DNA from: Microbispora sp. H13382
GTDB taxonomy: Bacteria > Actinomycetota > Actinomycetes > Streptosporangiales > Streptosporangiaceae
NCBI RefSeq assembly: GCF_014161445.1
Contig: NZ_JABBXA010000015.1
Location: forward strand, 62,001 to 126,000
DNA length: 64,000 nt
Direction of reading: 5' to 3'
Positions within the stretch are counted from its first letter, which is position 1, and each line of letters opens with the position of its first letter. Positions 58,827-64,000 of this stretch are shown one piece after another. The notes under the pieces are model-generated. The model was given only the letters and a program-made list of their open reading frames with translations. It did not search any database and was not told the DNA's origin. The translations under genes and the position numbers were made by a program.

Positions 58827-59546
58827 TCACCACTTCAGCAGCCGCGGCTCGGTGAACACCGTGTTGTCGACGACCACGTCGGCCCGCGCCAGCGGATCGG
58901 CCTCGGCGATGTAGATGCGCTCGGCGGGCAGATAACGGTGCAGGTGCAGCGCCTCGGCCTCGGATCCGGCCCAGTCCTGGTCGCGTTCCGCCCCGCGCCG
59001 CACCGAGGTCTCCGGCGTCACCTCCATCCAGACGCGCAGGTCCCAATACGCGTCGATCTCCGGGCGGAACGCGAACACCCCGTCCACGATCGTGATCGCG
59101 CCGGGCGCGGCGGTCGTCCGCACGGACGAGTGGTCCACCTGGGTGAGCGGGTCGATGGAGCACAGCGCGACGTCACCCGAGCCGCCCGGCCCCGCCGGTT
59201 CGAGCAGCAGGGCGATCGCCGCGTCGTAGTCGTAGGCGTTCCGGTAGTACCCCTCGCCCGACTCCCGGTCGTACAGGTGCCGGTCACGCCACGGCCGCTT
59301 GAAGTCGTCGAGGCTCGCCCGCAGCACGGGGCGCCCCGCTCGGGCGAGGTGCTCGGCGAGCTCGTGGCCGAAGCTCGTCTTCCCGGCCGCCGTGAGCCCG
59401 TCCACACCGACGCGCAGACGGCCCGTCCCGAGAGCCAGCACGCGCTCCGCCACCCGCCGGACCAATGCCGTACGCGCGGGGGACCCGGGCGCCGGCGTCG
59501 GCTGCCGCCAGGTCGAGACGGACAGGTGGATCTCCGCTGTACTCAT
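58827..59546 (-). CDS. Uridine-kinase-like P-loop protein
   Basis: A 239-residue protein with the Walker A motif GVDGLTAAGKTSFGHEL (about residues 47-63) and DDFKRPWRDRHLYD (about 81-94), typical of the uridine kinase/phosphoribulokinase-like P-loop group. TIVDGVFAFRPE (about 151-162) resembles the Walker B region. Substrate may be a nucleoside or another small hydroxyl compound. Its stop lies three bases beyond the convergent IclR-type gene's stop. ATG 59546 chosen; no clear ribosome-binding site. Confidence 0.75.
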   Translation of the reverse strand: MSTAEIHLSVSTWRQPTPAPGSPARTALVRRVAERVLALGTGRLRVGVDGLTAAGKTSFGHELAEHLARAGRPVLRASLDDFKRPWRDRHLYDRESGEGYYRNAYDYDAAIALLLEPAGPGGSGDVALCSIDPLTQVDHSSVRTTAAPGAITIVDGVFAFRPEIDAYWDLRVWMEVTPETSVRRGAERDQDWAGSEAEALHLHRYLPAERIYIAEADPLARADVVVDNTVFTEPRLLKW

Positions 59547-59637
59547 GACGCACAGCTTGACATTCCCGGCGGCATGGCGAATCGTCGTACATATATAGGA
59601 CGCCGGCGTCCGCTTAACGGACAAGCAGGGAGGTGTC

Positions 59638-60804
59638 ATGCCGCACTACCGCATAGTCGGGGAGGTGCCGCGCAAGCGCCACGTGCAGTTCCGCGCTCCC
59701 GACGGCGGGCTGTACAAGGAGGAGCTCATGGGAGAGGAGGGCTTCTCCTCCGACTCCTCGCTGCTCTACCACCGCCACGCGCCCACGGCCATCGTCAAGG
59801 CCGAGGCCGTGGACGCGGGGGCCTCCGGGCTCACGCCCAACCTGCCGCTGTCCCCGCGCCATTTCCGCACCCAGGACCTGAGGCCGGAGGGCGACCTCGT
59901 CTCCGGGCGGATGCTGCTCGCGGGCAACTCCGACGTCCGCATCTCGTACGCCGCGACGGACGCGCCCAGCGAGCTGTACCGCGACTCCATGGGTGACGAG
60001 TGCGTCTACGTCGCGAGCGGCCGGGCCCGCTTCGAGTCGGCGTACGGCGCGCTGGACGTGGCCGAGGGCGACTACGTCGTGATCCCGACCGGGACGATCC
60101 ACCGATGGGTGCCCGAGGGCCCGGTGACCGCGCTGGTGGTCGAGGCGGCCGGGCACATCAGGCCGCCGAAGCGCTACCTGTCCCAGTACGGCCAGTTCCT
60201 GGAGCACGCGCCGTACAGCGAGCGGGACCTGCGCGCGCCGGCCGAGCCGCTGCTCGCGGACGGCGCGGAGGTTCCGGTCCTGGTCAGGACGCGGGGCGGG
60301 CTGACCCGGCTGACCTACGCCCACCACCCGTTCGACGTCGTGGGCTGGGACGGCTGCCTCTACCCCTACGCGTTCAACATCCAGGACTTCGAGCCGATCG
60401 TGAAGCGCACCCACGCGCCGCCGCCGGTTCACCAGACGTTCGAGGGCCCGGGCTTCGTCATCTGCTCGTTCTGCCCCCGGCCGCTGGACTTCCACCCGGA
60501 GGCCGTGCCGATCCCGTACAACCACCACAACGTGGACTCCGACGAGTTCATGTTCTACGTGGGCGGGGACTACACGGCCAGGAAGGGGTCGGGCATCGAC
60601 GTCGGCTCGATCTCGCTTCACCCGGCCGGTTTCACGCACGGCCCGCAGCCGGGCGCGGTGGAGGCCGCCGTCGAGGCCGTGCGGAAGGGCCACACCGAGA
60701 CGACCGAGATGGCCGTCATGCTCGACACGTTCCGCCCGCTCGATCTCGGTCCGGCCGCCCTCGCGTGCGAGGACACCGACTACGCGTGGACGTGGGCGAG
60801 ATGA
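59638..60804 (+). CDS. hmgA: Homogentisate 1,2-dioxygenase
   Basis: A 388-residue cupin-fold dioxygenase, the short bacterial form. GGGAGG lies 4 bases before ATG 59638. The iron ligands fit PYNHHNVDSDEFMFYVGG (about residues 299-316, with His and Glu) and SLHPAGFTHGP (about 329-339). It opens the homogentisate ring to maleylacetoacetate in tyrosine and phenylalanine degradation. The stop overlaps the fahA start as ATGA. Confidence 0.9.
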   Translation: MPHYRIVGEVPRKRHVQFRAPDGGLYKEELMGEEGFSSDSSLLYHRHAPTAIVKAEAVDAGASGLTPNLPLSPRHFRTQDLRPEGDLVSGRMLLAGNSDVRISYAATDAPSELYRDSMGDECVYVASGRARFESAYGALDVAEGDYVVIPTGTIHRWVPEGPVTALVVEAAGHIRPPKRYLSQYGQFLEHAPYSERDLRAPAEPLLADGAEVPVLVRTRGGLTRLTYAHHPFDVVGWDGCLYPYAFNIQDFEPIVKRTHAPPPVHQTFEGPGFVICSFCPRPLDFHPEAVPIPYNHHNVDSDEFMFYVGGDYTARKGSGIDVGSISLHPAGFTHGPQPGAVEAAVEAVRKGHTETTEMAVMLDTFRPLDLGPAALACEDTDYAWTWAR

Positions 60805-61892
60805 GCTTCGGGCTCGGCAACCTGCCGTACGGCGTGTTCTCCCGGCCCGGGGAACCGCGCAGGGTCGGCGTGCGGGTCGGGGACCACGTCCTCGACCTGG
60901 CGGCCGCCCTCGGCGGGGACGTCTACGCGGCGCCCAGCCTCAACCCGCTGCTGGCCCTGGGCCGTGCGGCCTGGCAGGAGTCGCGGGCGCGGGCCCGCGA
61001 GGCGGCGGCCACGGGCGACCATATGGTCCCGCTGGCGGAGGTGACCCTGCACCTGCCGGTCGAGGTGGCCGATTATGTGGACTTCTACGCCTCGCTGGAG
61101 CACGCGTCGAACCTCGGGCGGATCTTCCGTCCGGACGACGAGCCGCTGAAGCCCAACTGGCGGCACCTGCCCGTCGGCTACCACGGGCGGGCGGGCACCG
61201 TCGTCGTCTCGGGGACGCCGGTCAGGCGGCCGTGCGGGCAGCGGCCGTCGTTCGGGCCTTCCCAGAGGCTCGACATCGAGGCGGAGGTCGGCTTCGTCGT
61301 CGGGGTGCCGACGGGGCTCGGCGAACGCGCCGGCGCGTTCGAGGACCACGTCTTCGGGGTCGCGCTCGTCAACGACTGGAGCGCCCGCGACATCCAGGCG
61401 TGGGAGTACGTCCCGCTGGGGCCGTTCCTCGGCAAGTCGTTCGCCACCTCGATGTCGGCGTGGATCACGCCGCTCGACGCCCTGGAGGAGGCCAGGGTCG
61501 AGGGCCGGTCGCAGGAGCCCGAGCCGCTGCCGTACCTCGCCAGGCAGGCACCCTGGGGGCTCGACCTCACGCTGCGCGTCGATCTGAACGGCGAGACGGT
61601 CTCGACGCCGTCGTTCCGCGACATGTACTGGACGCCCGACCAGATGCTCGCCCACATGACCGTCAACGGCGCCCGTCTGCGCACCGGCGACCTGTTCGCC
61701 AGCGGCACGGTCTCGTCGATCGGGCAGCCGGGCTCACTCATCGAGCTGACCTGGAACGGCGCGGACCCGGTCAAACTGCCCAACGAGACCCGGACCTTCC
61801 TGGAGGACGGCGACACCGTCACGATCACCGCGTGGACCTCGCACGGGATCAGCCTCGGTGAGGTCTCGGGAAGGATCCTTCCGGCGACTTAG
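60801..61892 (+). CDS. fahA: Fumarylacetoacetase
   Basis: A 363-residue hydrolase. DYVDFYASLEHASNLGRIFR and NWRHLPVGYHGRAGTVVVSG (split across residues about 93-135) are family signatures. VNDWSARDIQAWEYVPLGPF (about 192-211) holds the catalytic region, and the acidic residues of LDIEAEVGFVVG bind the metal. It hydrolyses fumarylacetoacetate to fumarate and acetoacetate. ATG 60801 overlaps hmgA; an in-frame GTG at 60786 is possible. Maleylacetoacetate isomerase is not encoded here. Confidence 0.9.
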   Translation: MSFGLGNLPYGVFSRPGEPRRVGVRVGDHVLDLAAALGGDVYAAPSLNPLLALGRAAWQESRARAREAAATGDHMVPLAEVTLHLPVEVADYVDFYASLEHASNLGRIFRPDDEPLKPNWRHLPVGYHGRAGTVVVSGTPVRRPCGQRPSFGPSQRLDIEAEVGFVVGVPTGLGERAGAFEDHVFGVALVNDWSARDIQAWEYVPLGPFLGKSFATSMSAWITPLDALEEARVEGRSQEPEPLPYLARQAPWGLDLTLRVDLNGETVSTPSFRDMYWTPDQMLAHMTVNGARLRTGDLFASGTVSSIGQPGSLIELTWNGADPVKLPNETRTFLEDGDTVTITAWTSHGISLGEVSGRILPAT

Positions 61893-61924
61893 CGTGTTTC
61901 TGTCGTCACCCCTCGCTATCTTGG

Positions 61925-63127
61925 GTGCCCGTGAAGCCACGCACCCCGCCTCCCGCCGCCCGCGCCCTGCTCGCGGTGCCGCTCGTGGTCGCCCCGGCGC
62001 TTGTCGCGGGCTGCGCCGTACGCGTGCCGCCCGCGCCGCGCATCGCGATCGCCCCGGCCTCCGGCGCGGCGGCGGTCCCGCCGGAGGCGGGCCTGGTCGT
62101 CAGCGCGAAGGGCGGCAGGCTGACCAGCGTGCTCGCGTTCGCGGGGCGCGACCCCGTGCCCGGCACGTTCGACCCGGCCCGCACGGTGTGGCGGTCGTCG
62201 TGGACGTTGCGTCCCGGCACGCAGTACGTCGTCAACGCCGTCGCGACCGGGCCCCAGGGCGTCACCGCCCAGGTCGCGGGCCGGTTCCGCACGCTCACCC
62301 CGCGCCGTGAGGTCGCCGTCGCCTCGATCGTCCCCTCCGACGGCGAGACCGTCGGGATCGGCATGCCGATCATCGTGACGTTCACCAGGCCGGTCGAGGA
62401 CCGCGCGGCGGTCGAGCGGGCGCTGGTGGTCCGGGGCCCCGCCGAGGGCGCCTGGCACTGGGTGAGCTCCACCCAGGTCGTCTACCGGCCCCGGAAGATG
62501 TGGCCGTCCGGCGGCCACGTGCGCCTGACCGCCCATCTCGCCGGCGTCCGCGCCGCCCCCGGCACGTACGGCACCGCCGACAGGAGCGTGGCCTTCACCG
62601 TGGGACGGGCCATGGTCAGCACGGTCGACACCCGCACCCACGAGATGGTGGTGCGGCAGGACGGCAGGGTGGCCCAGCGCATGCCGATCAGCGCCGGCAT
62701 GGCGACCACGAGGGAATACACGACCACGAGCGGGATCCACCTGACGATGGACAAGGGCAACCCCGTCCGCATGGTGTCCCCGGGCCGCCGCAAGGGCGAC
62801 CCCGGCTTCTACGACAAGCTCATCGACTACGCCGTACGGATCTCCAACAGCGGCGAGTACGTCCACTCGCTGGACAACGTGTGGGCGCAGGGCCGGGCCA
62901 ACGTCAGCCACGGCTGTCTGAACGCCCACCCCGACCAGGCGCGGTGGTTCTACGAGCACGCGCTGCGCGGCGACCCCGTCGTCGTCACCGGCACGACCCG
63001 CGAGCTGGAGTGGAACAACGGCTGGGGCTTCTGGCAGCTCTCCTGGCCTCGGTGGCTGGCGGGCAGCGCCCTGCGGCACGACGGCGCGCGGACCCCTTCC
63101 GCCGTGACCCCTTCCGCGCTCTCCTGA
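61925..63127 (+). CDS. L,D-transpeptidase lipoprotein with Ig-like domains
   Basis: A 400-residue exported cell-wall enzyme. Lipobox LVAGC (Cys 30). Two beta-sandwich Ig-like modules (about residues 38-125 and 130-225) precede the YkuD catalytic domain. The active site is NVSHGCLNAHPDQARWF, with the nucleophile Cys near residue 331, and HSLDN supplies the His. The C-terminal GWGFWQLSWPRWL follows the domain. These enzymes form 3-3 cross-links in peptidoglycan. GTG 61925 or GTG 61931 may start it. Confidence 0.9.
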   Translation: MPVKPRTPPPAARALLAVPLVVAPALVAGCAVRVPPAPRIAIAPASGAAAVPPEAGLVVSAKGGRLTSVLAFAGRDPVPGTFDPARTVWRSSWTLRPGTQYVVNAVATGPQGVTAQVAGRFRTLTPRREVAVASIVPSDGETVGIGMPIIVTFTRPVEDRAAVERALVVRGPAEGAWHWVSSTQVVYRPRKMWPSGGHVRLTAHLAGVRAAPGTYGTADRSVAFTVGRAMVSTVDTRTHEMVVRQDGRVAQRMPISAGMATTREYTTTSGIHLTMDKGNPVRMVSPGRRKGDPGFYDKLIDYAVRISNSGEYVHSLDNVWAQGRANVSHGCLNAHPDQARWFYEHALRGDPVVVTGTTRELEWNNGWGFWQLSWPRWLAGSALRHDGARTPSAVTPSALS

Positions 63128-63173
63128 CAGACACCGCCGCACTCCAGTCAGCGGTCTGCATTACGGTCGAGTC

Positions 63174-63620
63174 ATGGCAGCAGTGACGATCGACCTGACT
63201 CTCTACTGTGAGAACGCGAGGCTCCTCGCCGAGTTCTGGAAGACGGCGCTCGGCTACGTCGACGAGATCCCGGCCTCCCGGTACGGCACCGCCGAGGAGT
63301 CGTTCGCGCGGCTCGACCTGCCCGCGGGCGGCGCCGACGACGACGGGGCCCTGCTCTGCGACCCCGAGGGGATCGGCCCCCGGCTCTCCATCTTCCGGGT
63401 CCCCGAGCGCGGGACGACGGACAACCGGCTCCACATCGACGTGCGCGTGCCCGGAGAAGGCTCGGCGGCCGATCGGTGGGAACGGATCAGAGCGGAGGCC
63501 GCCCGTCTGGTGCGCGCGGGCGGCACGATTTTGGAGGCCTTCGACGACCACATCATGATGGCCGACCCGGAGGGCAACGAGTTCCGCGTCACCGCGGCCC
63601 CGGTGTCCGTCTCAGCGTGA
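63174..63620 (+). CDS. VOC (glyoxalase-like) superfamily protein
   Basis: A 148-residue protein of two beta-alpha-beta-beta-beta modules. LTLYCENARLLAEFWKTALGY (about residues 8-28, quoted in pieces: LYCENARLLAEFW) is the canonical first module, and IMMADPEGNEFRV (about 129-141) the C-terminal end. The family includes glyoxalases, dioxygenases and bleomycin-binding proteins. No catalytic assignment is possible. ATG 63174 is chosen by homology. Confidence 0.75.
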   Translation: MAAVTIDLTLYCENARLLAEFWKTALGYVDEIPASRYGTAEESFARLDLPAGGADDDGALLCDPEGIGPRLSIFRVPERGTTDNRLHIDVRVPGEGSAADRWERIRAEAARLVRAGGTILEAFDDHIMMADPEGNEFRVTAAPVSVSA

Positions 63621-63713
63621 GACCCCGCGCCCTGGGATAGCGCGGCCGTACGCGTTAGGTTTGAGGAGGAACCAGACCCGAGCGGTGTTCGTTCATTGCT
63701 ATGGAGGCGGCAA

Positions 63714-64000
63714 TGGACTCCTGGATCGTATGGCTCATCCTGGCAGCGGTGCTGGGCGTCGCGGAGATCTTCACGCTGACCGCGGCGTTGGGACTGCTGT
63801 CTATCGCGGCCCTGCTCACGACCGTGGTCGCGGTCGTCGGGCTGCCGCCGGCGATCCAGCTCGCCGTGTTCGTCATCGCCTCCGTCGCCGGCCTCGCCGG
63901 GGTGCGCCCGATCGCGCTCCGGCACATCAAGCAGCCGCCACCGAAGCGCTTCGGCGTGCCCGCGCTCATCGGCAAGTCCGCGTACGTGACCAAGGAGGTC
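63714..64000 (+). CDS. NfeD-like membrane protein, N-terminal part (3' end outside window)
   Basis: The frame from ATG 63714 (GGAGG 6 bases upstream) stays open to the window end, giving at least 95 residues. WIVWLILAAVLGVAEIFTL and ALGLLSIAALLTTVVAVVG are two membrane helices, followed by a third (LAVFVIASVAGLAGVRPIAL) and the start of a soluble beta domain (ALIGKSAYVTKEV) typical of NfeD OB-fold C termini. NfeD proteins usually partner SPFH/stomatin proteins in membrane quality control; the partner gene would lie just outside. Confidence 0.75.

Noticed and set aside
60000..60800. Upstream part of the frame that contains fahA
   Set aside because: It lies inside hmgA in another frame and is Arg/Gly-rich shadow; the gene starts at ATG 60801.
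1..64000. Searched by eye for tRNA, rRNA, CRISPR arrays, insertion sequences, integrase and attachment sites
   Set aside because: Nothing convincing; no transposase motifs or repeat-spacer arrays were seen.

Overview
The window is about 64 kb of very GC-rich DNA with the look of a filamentous, probably sporulating actinomycete. Pointers are an Lsr2-type nucleoid protein, a spore-photoproduct-lyase-like radical SAM protein, a complete conservon (CvnA-D), Sec-secreted CBM2 and AA10 polysaccharide enzymes, and GTG starts with ATGA/GTGA overlaps. I infer the order Streptosporangiales (Microbispora/Nonomuraea-like). That is an impression from gene content, not a phylogeny.

Layout. 0-5.7 kb: the 3' end of a family-2 glycosyltransferase overlapping a YbhN/UPF0104 membrane protein, a decapitated GH5 mannanase-CBM2 remnant, a secreted Pro/Thr-rich protein, and a MATE transporter preceded by a Nur/Fur-like box. 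5.9-18.3 kb (minus strand): a two-gene operon for a giant Sec-exported RTX protein of about 3,137 aa and a secreted HELGH metalloprotease, next to a gene for a small Asn/Cys/Trp-rich exported protein. 18.5-25.3 kb: LLM oxidoreductase, divergent Lsr2 paralogue, a 674-aa protein of unknown function, a CMP-type deaminase, a Nei-like glycosylase and an SPL-like protein. 25.3-26.9 kb: a decay block of three neighbouring broken genes (TetR, SDR, GDPD), each missing its middle or front. 27.0-33.9 kb: a methyltransferase/TetR pair around a double operator, HAD phosphatase, Gfo/Idh/MocA oxidoreductase, Ohr, a chitin/cellulose-active LPMO, and an ArsR/CDF metal-efflux operon with a very clear leaderless promoter and operator. 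34-41.3 kb: GT2-GT9 pair, small secreted proteins, a DUF6220-like protein with a membrane-fused multicopper oxidase, and a GNAT protein. 41.4-44.5 kb: sugar ABC importer lacking its ATPase, with a LacI-type operator. 44.9-52.6 kb (minus): P450, class I terpene synthase and class II terpene cyclase, followed by cvnA-cvnB-cvnC-cvnD. 52.9-64 kb: a 30-aa membrane peptide, a GDSL esterase-CBM2, SDR, EF-hand protein, PucR-type regulator, an amine-oxidase/IclR divergent pair with a perfect palindrome, a uridine-kinase-like protein, hmgA-fahA for tyrosine degradation, an L,D-transpeptidase lipoprotein, a VOC protein, and the start of an NfeD-like gene that runs off the window.

How the parts fit. The mannanase remnant, LPMO, GDSL-CBM2 esterase and sugar ABC importer suggest plant or fungal polysaccharide degradation, with mannanase being lost. 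The P450/terpene/conservon block looks like a small labdane-type diterpenoid locus tied to a GTPase signalling module; no prenyl diphosphate synthase is visible here. The least explained elements are the giant RTX protein with its protease partner, the adjacent Asn/Cys/Trp-rich protein, and the 674-aa protein. Several operators can be read directly from the DNA: TetR, ArsR, IclR, LacI-like, Fur-like, and a repeated TAC-N10-GTA element.
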